Of a stretch of 64,000 bases of DNA, positions 7,734 through 17,126 are shown one piece after another. How positions within the stretch are numbered: position 1 is the first letter of the stretch; each line of letters opens with the position of its first letter. The stretch lies in NCBI RefSeq assembly GCF_020400825.1, contig NZ_JAINVH010000037.1, positions 1-64,000 on the forward strand, in the 5' to 3' direction. A program made the position numbers and the translations under genes. The notes under the pieces are model-generated. The model searched no databases and was not told where the DNA came from. It saw nothing but the letters and a program-made list of their open reading frames with translations. The DNA is from Streptomyces sp. HPF1205. Lineage in GTDB: Bacteria > Actinomycetota > Actinomycetes > Streptomycetales > Streptomycetaceae.

Positions 7734-8300
7734 TCAGGCCGGGCGTGCCGGGCGGAGGTCCAGCATGCACAGGACCTTGTCGTAGCGGCGTCCGCCGACG
7801 GCGACGAAGGCGGGCAGCCGGCCGTACTCGGTGAAGCCCAGGGAGCGGTAGATGCCCAGGGCACGGGTGTTGTCGCCGCGGGCGTCCAGGGTGAGGACCT
7901 CGATGCCCGCCTCCCTGGCATCGCCGATCAAGGCGGCGGCCAGCGCGCGGCCCACGCCGCGGCCATGGGCGGCGCCGTCCACCGCGAGCTTCTCCAGGTC
8001 GGCGTGGGGGCGGTGGGTCGGCCGCGCGTAACGCAGCCAGTAGCCCAGGCCGGCGAGCCGGTCACCGAGGTAGGCGGCGCGCAGGGCCGCGTCCCCGGCC
8101 GCCGCCGCGGACAGGACGCGGTCGAGCAGCGCCGTCACCTCCCGCGGCGCGGGCGGTTCGAGCCGGCCCAGCGCCGCTCCCGCGCCGACCAGGTCCGCCA
8201 GGATCCGGTGGGCCGCCGCGGCCAGGCCCGCCCTCAGCTCCGGGTCCGAGCCGAGTTCCGCGGCGCCGAGGAGGACCGGGGTGCCGTCGCCGCCGCTCAT
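7734..8300 (-). CDS. GNAT-family N-acetyltransferase
   Basis: A 188-residue acetyl-CoA-dependent acyltransferase. The GNAT core is visible as KLAVDGAAHGRGVGRALAAALI (acetyl-CoA pyrophosphate loop) followed by VLTLDARGDNTRALGIYRSLGF. The N-terminal 70 residues are helical. The ATG at 8300 overlaps the TGA of the upstream phosphotransferase gene by 4 bp, so the two are translationally coupled. Substrate unknown; pairing with an aminoglycoside phosphotransferase-like kinase hints at modification of a shared small molecule or drug. Confidence 0.85.
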   Translation of the reverse strand: MSGGDGTPVLLGAAELGSDPELRAGLAAAAHRILADLVGAGAALGRLEPPAPREVTALLDRVLSAAAAGDAALRAAYLGDRLAGLGYWLRYARPTHRPHADLEKLAVDGAAHGRGVGRALAAALIGDAREAGIEVLTLDARGDNTRALGIYRSLGFTEYGRLPAFVAVGGRRYDKVLCMLDLRPARPA

Positions 8301-9325
8301 CCGCGGAAGCGTTCGTGGTCGGCCAGGACCTCCTCGATCACCCGTCGTTCGGCGTCGGCCCGGGCCCGGTCGGTGTCCAGGCACTCGGTCATGACGAGCA
8401 TCGCCTTCCACAGCGCCCAGCCGCGCGCCCGCGCCCAGGTGGCGTCGTCCTGGCCGGCCGTACGGCGGAAGGCCTCGCGGGCGGCGCCGGAGAACGTCGT
8501 CCAGGCGATCACCAGGTCGCAGGCCGGGTCGCCGACACCGGAGGTGCCGAAGTCGATGACGGCCGACAGCGCGCCGCCGGCGACCAGCAGGTTGCCGGGG
8601 GCGATGTCGCCGTGGAACCAGACCGGGGTGCCCTGCCATGCGGCGGCCAGGGCGGCGTCCCAGACGGCGGTGGCGGCCGCAGTGTCGATACGGCCGCGCA
8701 GCAGGGCCAGGCAGCGGCGGGTCTCCTCGTCGTAATGGGCGGGCGAGGCCCCCCGGTACCAGCTGTGCTCACCGGCCGCCGGGGCGCCGGTGGTGTCGCA
8801 GCGCTGGAGGGCGAGGACGAACCCGGCCACGTCGGTGGCGAATCGGGTCGGGTCCTCGACGTGTGCCCGGTCCGCCCGCTCGCCGTCCAGCCAGCCGCGG
8901 ACGGACCACGGGTACGGGTAGCCCTCGCCTGGGGCGCCCATGGCCAGGATCGGCGGCACGGCCACCGGCAGCGAGGGCGCCAGCCGGGGCAGCCAGTGGT
9001 TCTCCTTGGCGACGGCGGGGACGTACCCGGCAGCGGTGGGCAGTCGTACGGTCATGCGGTCGCCGAGCCGGTAGGTCCGGTTGTCCCAGCCGTCGATCTC
9101 CACCGGCCGCACCGGCAGACCGGCCCACCGCGGGAACTGCGCCGCGATCAGCCGCTCGACCAGTCCGGCGTCGATCCCGGCCCGCCCGTCGGCGGCAGGC
9201 GCGGGCGCGGGTCCGGGCGCGGATGCGAGCGCGGATGCGGACGCGGGTCCGGAACCGGGTCCGGGCGCGGAGGCGGGCGCGGGTCCGGGGGTCGGTGCCG
9301 CGGGGGGCGTCGGGGTCGGAGCCAT
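8297..9325 (-). CDS. Aminoglycoside phosphotransferase-family kinase
   Basis: A 342-residue small-molecule kinase of the APH/choline-kinase fold. The catalytic loop is VWFHGDIAPGNLLV and the metal-binding segment is VIDFGTSGVGDPACDL. The N-lobe has IDGWDNRTYRLGDRMTVRLP. The first 45 or so residues are an Ala/Pro/Gly-Ser repeat not found in the family; a start inside it is possible. It is coupled by a 4-bp overlap to the GNAT gene. Many such proteins phosphorylate metabolites other than aminoglycosides, so resistance is only a possibility. Confidence 0.85.
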   Translation of the reverse strand: MAPTPTPPAAPTPGPAPASAPGPGSGPASASALASAPGPAPAPAADGRAGIDAGLVERLIAAQFPRWAGLPVRPVEIDGWDNRTYRLGDRMTVRLPTAAGYVPAVAKENHWLPRLAPSLPVAVPPILAMGAPGEGYPYPWSVRGWLDGERADRAHVEDPTRFATDVAGFVLALQRCDTTGAPAAGEHSWYRGASPAHYDEETRRCLALLRGRIDTAAATAVWDAALAAAWQGTPVWFHGDIAPGNLLVAGGALSAVIDFGTSGVGDPACDLVIAWTTFSGAAREAFRRTAGQDDATWARARGWALWKAMLVMTECLDTDRARADAERRVIEEVLADHERFRG

Positions 9326-9475
9326 TCCGCGATCTTCACCGGCGTGACCGTCCGCGGGCAACGGATTAACCGCCCCGGCGGGTGGTGCGCCGCGGAGCCG
9401 GCGGGTGTGGGCCGGTCGGCGCACACCCGGGCGCGACCGGTGATGGGGCGGCGCGACGGGGGTAGCGGTGAGGGC

Positions 9476-9928
9476 ATGGCTGGTATCGGACTGAGCAGTG
9501 CGGCGTTCAGCGACCACACGCTGATCCCGGAACGGTACGCGCGCACCGGGGAGAACCTGTCCCCGCCCCTGACCTGGACGGGTGTGCCCGACGGCACGGC
9601 GGAACTGCTGCTGCTGTGCGAGGACCCGGACGCGCCCGCCGGCACGTTCGTGCACTGGCTGGTGACCGGTATCGACCCGGTCGACGGCGGTGTGGCGCCC
9701 GGGCAGGTACCGCGCGGCGGCACCGAGCACGCGAACGGCTTCGGCCAGGCCCGCTGGGGCGGCCCGCAGCCGCCGGTCGGCGACGAGGCCCACCGCTACT
9801 TCTTCCGCCTGTACGCCCTGCCCGCACCGGTCGAGCTGCCGGGCGGCGCCGGCGCCGACGACGTGCACCGCGCCGTGGACCACCTGCGGCTCGCCTCCGG
9901 CACGCTCGTCGGCCTCTTCCAGCGCTGA
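9476..9928 (+). CDS. PEBP/YbhB-family protein (Raf-kinase-inhibitor-like)
   Basis: A 150-residue cytoplasmic protein of the phosphatidylethanolamine-binding-protein fold. Family signatures include SPPLTWTGVPDGTAELLLL, CEDPDAPAGTFVHWLV and HRYFFRLYALP. Bacterial members bind small anionic ligands but have no settled function. The ATG at 9476 has GTGAGGG upstream. It is divergent from the phosphotransferase gene and followed by an AraC-type regulator on the same strand. Confidence 0.9.
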   Translation: MAGIGLSSAAFSDHTLIPERYARTGENLSPPLTWTGVPDGTAELLLLCEDPDAPAGTFVHWLVTGIDPVDGGVAPGQVPRGGTEHANGFGQARWGGPQPPVGDEAHRYFFRLYALPAPVELPGGAGADDVHRAVDHLRLASGTLVGLFQR

Positions 9929-10049
9929 CCGGCGCCGGGCGCGCGCCCGCAGCCGTACCCGCGCCCGGACCCGGACCGCCTTCGGCCGATCCGCCGTATC
10001 GTCACCGGTGGGAAGCCCGGCGGTCGCGGGGAACGGAAGGGGTCACGGG

Positions 10050-10877
10050 GTGGGCAGGCGGGAAGAGGCGCTGTGGACCAGGGCGCGGCTGGGCCGGTGC
10101 GGGCCGCCGCTGGACCTGCTGACCGCCCGTTTCGACCGCCACGTCTACGCCCCGCACGCCCACGAGGAGTTCACGATCGGCGTGTGCGTCGGCGGCAGCG
10201 AGGCCATCGACTACCGGGGCGGCCGGATACGGACCGGGCCGGGCTCCATCGTGGTCCTGGCCCCCGGCGAGACGCACACCGGCGGCCCCGACGCCTCGGA
10301 CGGCTACGCCTACCGCGCCCTGTACGCGGCGCCCGGCCTGCTCACCGACGGTGTCGCGGGCGGCGTGCCGCACTTCCGCGAGCCGCTGCTCGACGACCCG
10401 GAGCTGGCCGCGGCCCTGCGCGCGGCGCACACCGGGCTCAGCGCCTGCCCGGATCCGCTGGAGGCGGAGTCCCGGCTGCCCTGGCTGCTCACCGCGCTGG
10501 CCCGCCGCCACTCCACGGCCCGCCCGGCGGGCGACGCCGTGCCCGGCGCGGGCGGCATCGCGCTCGTCGTCCGCGACCGCCTCGCCGACGAGCTGACCGC
10601 CCCGCCCTCCCTCGCCGACCTCGCCGACGGTCTCGGCCTGTCCCGGTACCAGCTCCTGCGCGCCTTCCGCACCACGATGGGCATGCCACCGTACGCCTGG
10701 CTCGCCCAGTACCGGGTCGCCCGGGCCCGCGGGCTGCTGGAGGCCGGCCGGCGGCCCGCCGAGGTCGCGGCGCTCGTGGGCTTCGCCGACCAGGCCCACC
10801 TCACCCGCTGGTTCCGCCGGGTGCTCGGGGTGACCCCGGCGGCGTACCGCAACAGCGTTCAAGACGCGGCCCGGTGA
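10050..10877 (+). CDS. AraC-family transcriptional regulator
   Basis: A 275-residue regulator. An N-terminal cupin-like ligand domain (FDRHVYAPHAHEEFTIGVCV, APGETHTG) precedes two AraC helix-turn-helix units at the C-terminus (LADLADGLGLSRYQLLRAFR, then AEVAALVGFADQAHLTRWFR). The GTG at 10050 has GGAAGGGG upstream; longer in-frame sequence overlaps the PEBP gene in another frame. The downstream EamA transporter starts 19 nt after the stop, a common regulator-exporter arrangement, so it probably controls that gene. Confidence 0.92.
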   Translation: MGRREEALWTRARLGRCGPPLDLLTARFDRHVYAPHAHEEFTIGVCVGGSEAIDYRGGRIRTGPGSIVVLAPGETHTGGPDASDGYAYRALYAAPGLLTDGVAGGVPHFREPLLDDPELAAALRAAHTGLSACPDPLEAESRLPWLLTALARRHSTARPAGDAVPGAGGIALVVRDRLADELTAPPSLADLADGLGLSRYQLLRAFRTTMGMPPYAWLAQYRVARARGLLEAGRRPAEVAALVGFADQAHLTRWFRRVLGVTPAAYRNSVQDAAR

Positions 10878-10896
10878 CGGGGCCGAGACTCGCCGT

Positions 10897-11862
10897 ATGA
10901 CTGCTCGCGGCTGGTTCCTGTTCTCCCTGATGGGAGTGGTCTGGGGCATCCCCTACCTGATGATCAAGGTGGCGGTGGACGCCGTGTCCCCGTCCATGGT
11001 CGTGTTCACCCGCTGCGCGCTGGGCGCGGCGCTGCTGCTGCCCTTCGCCGTCCGCCAGGGCGGACTGGCCCGGACCGTGCGGACGCACTGGCGCCCGATG
11101 CTGGCCTTCGCGTGCCTGGAGATCCTGGGCCCCTGGTTCACCCTCACCGACGCCGAGCGGCGCCTGTCCAGCTCCACGGCGGGACTGCTGATCGCGGGCG
11201 TCCCCATCGTCGGGGTCGCCCTGGCCCGTTTCTCCGGCGACACCGAGCGGCTGGGGGCGCGCCGCCTGGCCGGTCTCGCCCTGGGCCTGGTGGGCGTGGC
11301 GGTCCTCACCGTCCCGCACCTGACCGGCGGCGACTCGCGCTCGCTCGCCGAGGTGCTGCTGACCGTCGTGGGGTACGCGACCGCTCCCCTGATCGCCGCC
11401 CGCCGCCTGAAGGACGTCCCGACGCTGCAGCTCATCGTCCCCTGCCTGACGCTGGCGGCACTGGTCTACGCGCCCCCGGCGGCGGCGACCTGGCCGGAGC
11501 GGATGCCCGCGGCCGACGTACTGGCCGCTCTCGCCGGGCTCGGCGCGGTCTGCACGGCCGTCGCGTTCGTGGCCTTCCTCGAACTGATCAAGGAGGCCGG
11601 GCCGACCAGGTCCACCGTGATCACGTACGTCAACCCGGCGGTGGCGGTCACGGCGGGCGCGCTGTTCCTGGACGAGCGGCTGACCGCGGGCGTCGTGGCC
11701 GCGTTCCTGCTGATCCTGGCGGGCTCGGTCCTGGCGACGGCCGCGACGCCGAAGCCCGCCCCCACGACGCCGACGCCCGTCCCGCCGGAGTCCGCCGTGC
11801 CCGGCGTGGCGCGCGCGGACCGGCGCGCCGGGGAGCCGGACGGCCGGGTGGAGTGCTCCTGA
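10897..11862 (+). CDS. EamA/DMT-superfamily transporter
   Basis: A 321-residue inner-membrane protein with about ten hydrophobic segments in two EamA repeats. Examples are GWFLFSLMGVVWGIPYLMIK at the N-terminus, and VITYVNPAVAVTAGALFLDE, the signature of the second repeat. The C-terminal 45 residues are a Pro/Arg-rich cytoplasmic tail. It probably exports a metabolite or drug. It lies 19 nt downstream of an AraC-family regulator and is likely co-transcribed with it. Confidence 0.9.
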   Translation: MTARGWFLFSLMGVVWGIPYLMIKVAVDAVSPSMVVFTRCALGAALLLPFAVRQGGLARTVRTHWRPMLAFACLEILGPWFTLTDAERRLSSSTAGLLIAGVPIVGVALARFSGDTERLGARRLAGLALGLVGVAVLTVPHLTGGDSRSLAEVLLTVVGYATAPLIAARRLKDVPTLQLIVPCLTLAALVYAPPAAATWPERMPAADVLAALAGLGAVCTAVAFVAFLELIKEAGPTRSTVITYVNPAVAVTAGALFLDERLTAGVVAAFLLILAGSVLATAATPKPAPTTPTPVPPESAVPGVARADRRAGEPDGRVECS

Positions 11863-12052
11863 GCGGGGCCGTCCGGGTGGGGCCGGGGGCGGCGTCCCGC
11901 GGGGCGCCTTGAAGCCGTCCGGGGCCGGTCCAACGATGTCCAACGACGCAGACAGCCGTGCGCCCGCGGGCGGTCGACCGCCCGCGGCACGTACGGCCGG
12001 ACCCGCACGCCCTCCGGCGCCTCCCCCGCCGCCCACTCGTCACGGAGGACTG

Positions 12053-12817
12053 ATGCACGCTTCCCCGCTGAGGCCCGTCCGCACCTGGTGGGCGGCGCTG
12101 CCCGCGGCCCTCGCGCTCGCGGTGGCCGCCGTACCCGCCGCGCACGCGGGGACGATCCCCTCCGGGCCGGACGCGCACCGGGCCGCCCCGAACGCTACCT
12201 GCACCGTCACCAGCACGCTGGCGGGGACCCACGAGACCGCGCTGCAGATCGCGCGGACGGCCGCGGCCCACGGCTTCACCGGCGACGGGCTGGTGGTCTC
12301 CGTCGCCGTCGCGCTCGCCGAGAGCAGCGGGTGGACGCGGGCCGTGCTGGTCGACCCCGACTGCAGCCGGGACCGCGGCCTGTGGCAGATCAACTCCTAC
12401 TGGCACGCGGAGGTCTCCGACGCGCAGGCGTTCGACCCGGACAGCGCCGCGCGGGCCGCGTACCGCATCTCGTCGAGCGGCACCGACTGGACGCCGTGGA
12501 CCACGTACCTCAGCGGCGCCTACCGGACGCACATGGCGGCGGCCCAGCAGGCGGTCGACCAGGTGAACGGCGGCTCCGGCGGCGGCACGGGCAGCGGTAC
12601 GGGCGGGGGCTCCGGTGGTACGGGCACGGGCGGCGGTACGAGCGGCGGTACGGGCGGTGCCTGCGCCGCGCTCGCCGCGTGGCACGCCTCCACCACCTAC
12701 ACCGGCGGCGCCACCGTCACCTACGAAGGGCACCGCTGGACGGCCAGGTGGTGGACGCAGGGCGACGTCCCCGGCGCCAACGCCCAGGACGTCTGGACCG
12801 ACGACGGCGCCTGCTGA
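12053..12817 (+). CDS. Secreted lysozyme/transglycosylase-like protein with chitin-binding module
   Basis: About 254 residues. An N-terminal signal peptide (WWAALPAALALAVAAVPAAHA) is followed by a lysozyme-fold domain of roughly residues 45-165. Its GLVVSVAVALAESSG segment supplies a candidate catalytic Glu and RGLWQINSYWH follows. A Gly/Ser/Thr linker leads to a C-terminal carbohydrate-binding module of CBM5/12 type (WHASTTYTGGATVTYEGHRW, ending WTDDGAC). It is predicted to be secreted and to bind and cleave peptidoglycan or chitin-like polymer. The ATG at 12053 has CGGAGG upstream. Domain types are clear; specificity is not. Confidence 0.85.
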   Translation: MHASPLRPVRTWWAALPAALALAVAAVPAAHAGTIPSGPDAHRAAPNATCTVTSTLAGTHETALQIARTAAAHGFTGDGLVVSVAVALAESSGWTRAVLVDPDCSRDRGLWQINSYWHAEVSDAQAFDPDSAARAAYRISSSGTDWTPWTTYLSGAYRTHMAAAQQAVDQVNGGSGGGTGSGTGGGSGGTGTGGGTSGGTGGACAALAAWHASTTYTGGATVTYEGHRWTARWWTQGDVPGANAQDVWTDDGAC

Positions 12818-12877
12818 CGGCACGCCGGGCGCGAGGACGCGCCGGGCCGGGACGGGCAGGATCGGGCAGATCGCGCG

Positions 12878-12945
12878 GGCCGCGTCCACCGCAAGGGGAG
12901 GGCCCCCGCCGGCGTCACCGCCGGCCGGGGGCCCCTGGACGCGGC
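12878..12945. terminator. Bidirectional terminator
   Basis: A long nested inverted repeat lies between convergent genes. The outer arms are CCGCGTCCA/TGGACGCGG; the inner arms run 12900-12914 and 12919-12934 with a 4-nt loop TCAC and one bulge. It probably terminates both the lysozyme-like gene and the phosphoesterase operon. Confidence 0.75.
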
Positions 12946-12987
12946 CTGGCCGGTCCTGTGCTGCCTCAGTCGTGCCTCAGTCGTTCG

Positions 12988-15738
12988 TCAGTCGTTGTCC
13001 GAGGACGGGAGGTAGGCGCCCGGCACGTCGTTCGGCGCGAAGATCCTGCTGTCGCCGGGGTACGGCTGGGTCCAGTTGTGCGTCTGGTACCAGGTGTAGC
13101 GGTTCATCTGCTCGGGGTTGGCGTAGTCCGGCACGGCGCCCGGGCCGGTCAGCCGCTGGTGCGACTGCCAGGTCTTCCACTGCGCCGCGACGCTCTTCTC
13201 GGCCGCCGGCACCGTCACCGAGGTCGGCGCGGGCGCCGCGTTCGGGTCCTGCGGGGCGGGGGTGTCGGACCCGCAGGACGGCTGGGTGCTCAGGCCCAGG
13301 GTCAGCGAGGTCTTGTTGGGCACCGCGGTGAACGGCGTGTAGTCGGGGTGGTCGGTGAACGCCGAGAACATCGGCGTGGCCGCGCTGTCCATCTGGTTCA
13401 TCGGCTGGACGCCGAGGATCTGCTCGATGGTGCGCATCATCGTGATCTGCGAGTAGTAGTGGCTGTCGACCACGCCGTGCCGCGCGTAGGGGCTGATGAT
13501 CTGGACCGGCGCGCGGTGGCCGTCGACGTGGTCCAGGCCGGCCTGGGAGTCGTCCTCGACGATGAAGATCGCCGAATCCTTCCAGTACTTGCTGTGCGTG
13601 ATCTCGTCGACCGTCTTTCCGACCGCGAGGTCGTTGTCGGCGACCTGGGCGGCCGGGCTCGCCGGGCCGCCGGTGTGGTCGTTGGAGAACCAGAACATGT
13701 TCAGGTTCGCCGGACCGTTCTTCTCGAAGTCCTGCTTCCAGATCTGGTACTTGTAGACGTCCGGGACGCTGAGGTCGAACAGCGGGAACCCGGGCACCGA
13801 CACCTTGTTCAGCGAGGGGATCGCGGAACCGGTCCGGATCGGGTACTGGGTCGGCGCGCCGGTCGCGTCCATGGTCTTGGCGTCGCAGTACAGGTTCTGC
13901 CAGGTCGCGCCGGCCGGCTTGGTCTCCAGTGACTGGAACTCGCCGTAGTCCTTGACGGTCTTGCCCGCCGCCTGGGCGCCGCTCCAGATGAAGCCGGTCT
14001 TCTGGTGGCCGAGGACGTCGTCCTCGGTGTCGTAGCTGCGGGTGTACTCGCCGGCCGACGACTCGGTGTACTCCGGGTTGTCCGACTGCATGAGCCAGTT
14101 GTGGCCCTCGGCGGAGTTCGTGGGCGCGTCGTAGAAGTTGTCGTACAGCCCGAACTGCTGGGCCAGGGCGTGCTGGTTCGGCGTCACGTTCTCGCCGAAC
14201 TGGGTCAGTGACGGGTCGCCGTTGCCCTGCGGCATGTCGCCGTAGACCTGGTCGTAGGTCCGGTTCTCCTTGACCAGCAGGAAGACGTGCTTGATCGTCG
14301 AGGGGTCGCCGATGCGCGCCGGAACGGCCACGGGCCCGGCCTTGGGGCCGCGGGCCTCCTTCACCGAGCCTCGGGTCCACCCGTTCATCAGGAAGACCTT
14401 GCCGGTGTACGAGCGGACGACCTTGTCGCCGGGCAGGGTGAACTGCGTGAGGCTCGACGTGGTGTCGTGGGTGCCGTGGCCGGCCGCCGTGGTGGGGCGC
14501 AGGGCGTCGATGCCGCGGGTGTTGGAGACGACCACCTTCTTGCCGATGGTGGTGATCTGCGAGGGGTAGTAGTCCGTGGGGAGCAGGCCGACGTACGAGA
14601 CCGGCGCCTGCGGGGCGGTGTAGCGGTAGACGGCGACCGCGTTGGCGCGGCCGAGCGTCACCAGCAGGCGGCCGTCGTCGGTGAGGGTGACGGCGTTGGG
14701 GTCGTAGCCGACCGACGCCTCGGGCCACGGCTGGGTGGCGATGGTCTGCACGACCTTGTCGCGGGCGGTGCTGATGACCGACACGCTGTTGTCCGCGGTG
14801 TTGGTGACGAACAGCGCGCCGTTCTTGGCGTAGAGGGCGGTCGGGTGCAGGCCGACCTCGATGGTGCCGACGGCGGCGGAGGCGTCGGCCACGTCGATCA
14901 CGCTGACCGTGCCGGTGGTGGAGGCGCCGGTGTCGCCGTTGGCCGGCACGTCGGTGCCGTAGGAGTTCATCGTGGTCTCGCCCGGCTTGGCCGGCCGGCC
15001 GCCCTCGTTGCCGACGTAGAGCTTGCCGCCGACCAGGGCGAGGCCGCGCGGGGCGATGCCGACGGCCCAGGTCCGCTCGACGGTGCCGGTGGCCGCGTCG
15101 ATGGCGACGACCTTGTTCTGGCCGTTGACCGCGCCGTACACGGTGGAGCCGTCGGCGGAGAACACGGCCGCGCCCACGAGCGCGTGCTTGGTGCCGTCGA
15201 CCGGGATGGTGACGGCCACGGGGTTGGACAGGGAGCCGTCCGCGTTCACGGTGAACTTGGTCCAGCCGTCGCTCTGGCCGAGCCAGAGCTGCTTGCCGTC
15301 GGGCGAGTACGTCGGGCCCTCCTGGCCGACGGACGCGCTCTTGATGATCAGGTCGTCGGCGGTCTTGCTGCCGATCTTCTGCTTCACCGCGCCGGTCTTG
15401 AGGTCCACCAGGACCAGCGCCGCGTCGCCGTCGGCGATCGAGGCGGCCAGGGTGGTGCCGTCCGGGCTGACCGTGGACGACATGATCTTGCCGTCGTTGA
15501 TGACGGTACGGCTGCCGTAGGGGTTGATGTACTGGTCGTCGGCGACGACCTGGCCCTTGGGGGTGACCTGGCCGACGTGCTGGGTGCCGAACTGCACGGT
15601 CGACGCGACGGCGGTGCCCGTGACACCGAGGGCGACGGCGACGCACGCCGTGACCAGGGTGGTCCGGCGGCCGACGCGCCTGCCGAGAAGGGTGAACTGC
15701 CCCTTCTCGTCCATCCGGCGCTGCCGTGTTACCTGCAT
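12988..15738 (-). CDS. Exported YncE-type beta-propeller fused to alkaline-phosphatase-like phosphoesterase
   Basis: About 916 residues. A signal anchor (TTLVTACVAVALGVTGTAVA) follows the basic N-terminus. A YncE-like beta-propeller occupies about residues 60-430, with repeats such as VSVISTARDKVVQTIATQPW. A phosphoesterase domain follows from about 450, beginning HVFLLVKENRTYDQVYGD and containing WFSNDHTGGP and IVEDDSQAGLDHVDGHRAP. It likely hydrolyses phosphodiesters or monoesters outside the membrane. The ATG at 15738 has GAAGGGA upstream and lies 5 nt after the ABC permease stop, so it is the third gene of the ABC operon. Confidence 0.9.
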   Translation of the reverse strand: MQVTRQRRMDEKGQFTLLGRRVGRRTTLVTACVAVALGVTGTAVASTVQFGTQHVGQVTPKGQVVADDQYINPYGSRTVINDGKIMSSTVSPDGTTLAASIADGDAALVLVDLKTGAVKQKIGSKTADDLIIKSASVGQEGPTYSPDGKQLWLGQSDGWTKFTVNADGSLSNPVAVTIPVDGTKHALVGAAVFSADGSTVYGAVNGQNKVVAIDAATGTVERTWAVGIAPRGLALVGGKLYVGNEGGRPAKPGETTMNSYGTDVPANGDTGASTTGTVSVIDVADASAAVGTIEVGLHPTALYAKNGALFVTNTADNSVSVISTARDKVVQTIATQPWPEASVGYDPNAVTLTDDGRLLVTLGRANAVAVYRYTAPQAPVSYVGLLPTDYYPSQITTIGKKVVVSNTRGIDALRPTTAAGHGTHDTTSSLTQFTLPGDKVVRSYTGKVFLMNGWTRGSVKEARGPKAGPVAVPARIGDPSTIKHVFLLVKENRTYDQVYGDMPQGNGDPSLTQFGENVTPNQHALAQQFGLYDNFYDAPTNSAEGHNWLMQSDNPEYTESSAGEYTRSYDTEDDVLGHQKTGFIWSGAQAAGKTVKDYGEFQSLETKPAGATWQNLYCDAKTMDATGAPTQYPIRTGSAIPSLNKVSVPGFPLFDLSVPDVYKYQIWKQDFEKNGPANLNMFWFSNDHTGGPASPAAQVADNDLAVGKTVDEITHSKYWKDSAIFIVEDDSQAGLDHVDGHRAPVQIISPYARHGVVDSHYYSQITMMRTIEQILGVQPMNQMDSAATPMFSAFTDHPDYTPFTAVPNKTSLTLGLSTQPSCGSDTPAPQDPNAAPAPTSVTVPAAEKSVAAQWKTWQSHQRLTGPGAVPDYANPEQMNRYTWYQTHNWTQPYPGDSRIFAPNDVPGAYLPSSDND

Positions 15739-15743
15739 GGAAG

Positions 15744-17126
15744 TTATCCCTTCGGGGTGGTGGAGAGCAGGTCGACGTCGCCGTCGAACTGCCACAACGG
15801 GTTGGGTGCGTCGCCCTGCGGGGTGTGCAGCACGAAGTAGCCGTTCACTTCCTTCGGTCCGTCCCCGTCGGCGACGTACCGCCCGTCCGCGCTGACGTCG
15901 AGCTGGTAGACGGCGGTCCCGGCCACCTGCACGCCGGGGAGATGCCATGTCACGACGCAGCGCCAGTCATTGCCGGCCCCCTCGGGGGCGTCCTTGTCGT
16001 CGCCCTTGGCGCACGCCGCCGAGGCCCGCAGCCGGGCCTCCGTGACGGCCGGGCGGTGGAGTTCCGCGGTCTGCATGCGGTACAGGTGCGCGAAGGCGGT
16101 CGCGAGCGAGCGCTGCACCTTCGCCTGGGTGATCCCCGAGCCCATGGACGGGGTGGCCACGCCCACGACCGCGACCGTGGCGCCGAGCAGCGCGGCCAGC
16201 GGCGTGAAGGCGGCGGCCGGCGCGCGGCGGCCCGAGGTGTCGCCCGTCGGGTTGGTGAAGTCGCGCCGCAGGAACAGCAGGTACGCCAGCGTCGTGCCGA
16301 GCACGGCCCACACCAGGGCGACAACGATGCCGATCAGCAGCGGCGCGGTCTGGTGCGGGGCGGTGAACAGGCCGTTCCAGGCGAGGAAGGCGTATCCGGG
16401 CAGCGCGACGCGTACCGCCACCGGCAGCGGCAGCATCTGCGCGAGCTGCATCGCGAGCGCGACGAGTACGGGAAGCAGCAGTCCCATCGGGGACCGGCCG
16501 AGCGCGACCGAGCCGAGCAGGCCGATCGCGGCCAGCGCCAGCGTCGGGGGGATGACGCAGGCCCAGGCGAGGAAGACCTCGCCGGCGGCGTGCGAGGGCG
16601 CCAGCAGGTGGCCGTCGAGCCCGACCAGCGGGTGGCTGCCCTCGGCCAGGAGCCCGCCGGCGACGCCGGAGACGGCGAGCCCGGCCACCATCACGAGGAT
16701 GGCGGTGAGACTGGCCAGGGCCTTGGCCGCGAAGATCCGCCGCGGCGAGCGGACCGCCACCAGCAGGTGCCGCCAGGTGCCGAGCCGGTCCTCGGCGGCG
16801 AACACGTCGCCGGCGACCACCGAGGTCAGCAGCGGGAGCGCCCACGTACCCGAGAAGCCGAGCACCACCAGCGGCCCGGCCCAGCCGGTGGCGTGCATCC
16901 AGCGGCCGAAGAGGGTGTCGGTGGGCAGCGTGCTCTGCTGTCCCACCGCTGCCACGAACAGGCCGGGCGCGATCCAGCAGGCCAGGACCAGCAGGCGGAT
17001 CCGCCACTGGGCGGCCAGCTTGACCAGTTCGAAGCGGTAGCCGCGGGTCACGGGGACGCGGCGGGCGGCGGCCGTGCGGCCGCCCTCGGCGGGGGCCGGT
17101 GCGGGCGCGGGCGCGGTGGCGGTCAT
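15744..17126 (-). CDS. ABC-2-type transporter permease
   Basis: A 460-residue membrane protein with six or more hydrophobic segments, for example LLVLACWIAPGLFVAAVG and TPLAALLGATVAVVGVATP. A large hydrophilic C-terminal domain with two Cys (ACAKGDDK, WRCVVTW) probably lies outside the membrane. Its ATG overlaps the stop of the ATPase gene by 4 bp, and its own stop lies 5 nt before the phosphoesterase start. With the ATPase it forms an exporter of unknown cargo. The C-terminal extracytoplasmic domain is unusual for plain ABC-2 permeases. Confidence 0.85.
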   Translation of the reverse strand: MTATAPAPAPAPAEGGRTAAARRVPVTRGYRFELVKLAAQWRIRLLVLACWIAPGLFVAAVGQQSTLPTDTLFGRWMHATGWAGPLVVLGFSGTWALPLLTSVVAGDVFAAEDRLGTWRHLLVAVRSPRRIFAAKALASLTAILVMVAGLAVSGVAGGLLAEGSHPLVGLDGHLLAPSHAAGEVFLAWACVIPPTLALAAIGLLGSVALGRSPMGLLLPVLVALAMQLAQMLPLPVAVRVALPGYAFLAWNGLFTAPHQTAPLLIGIVVALVWAVLGTTLAYLLFLRRDFTNPTGDTSGRRAPAAAFTPLAALLGATVAVVGVATPSMGSGITQAKVQRSLATAFAHLYRMQTAELHRPAVTEARLRASAACAKGDDKDAPEGAGNDWRCVVTWHLPGVQVAGTAVYQLDVSADGRYVADGDGPKEVNGYFVLHTPQGDAPNPLWQFDGDVDLLSTTPKG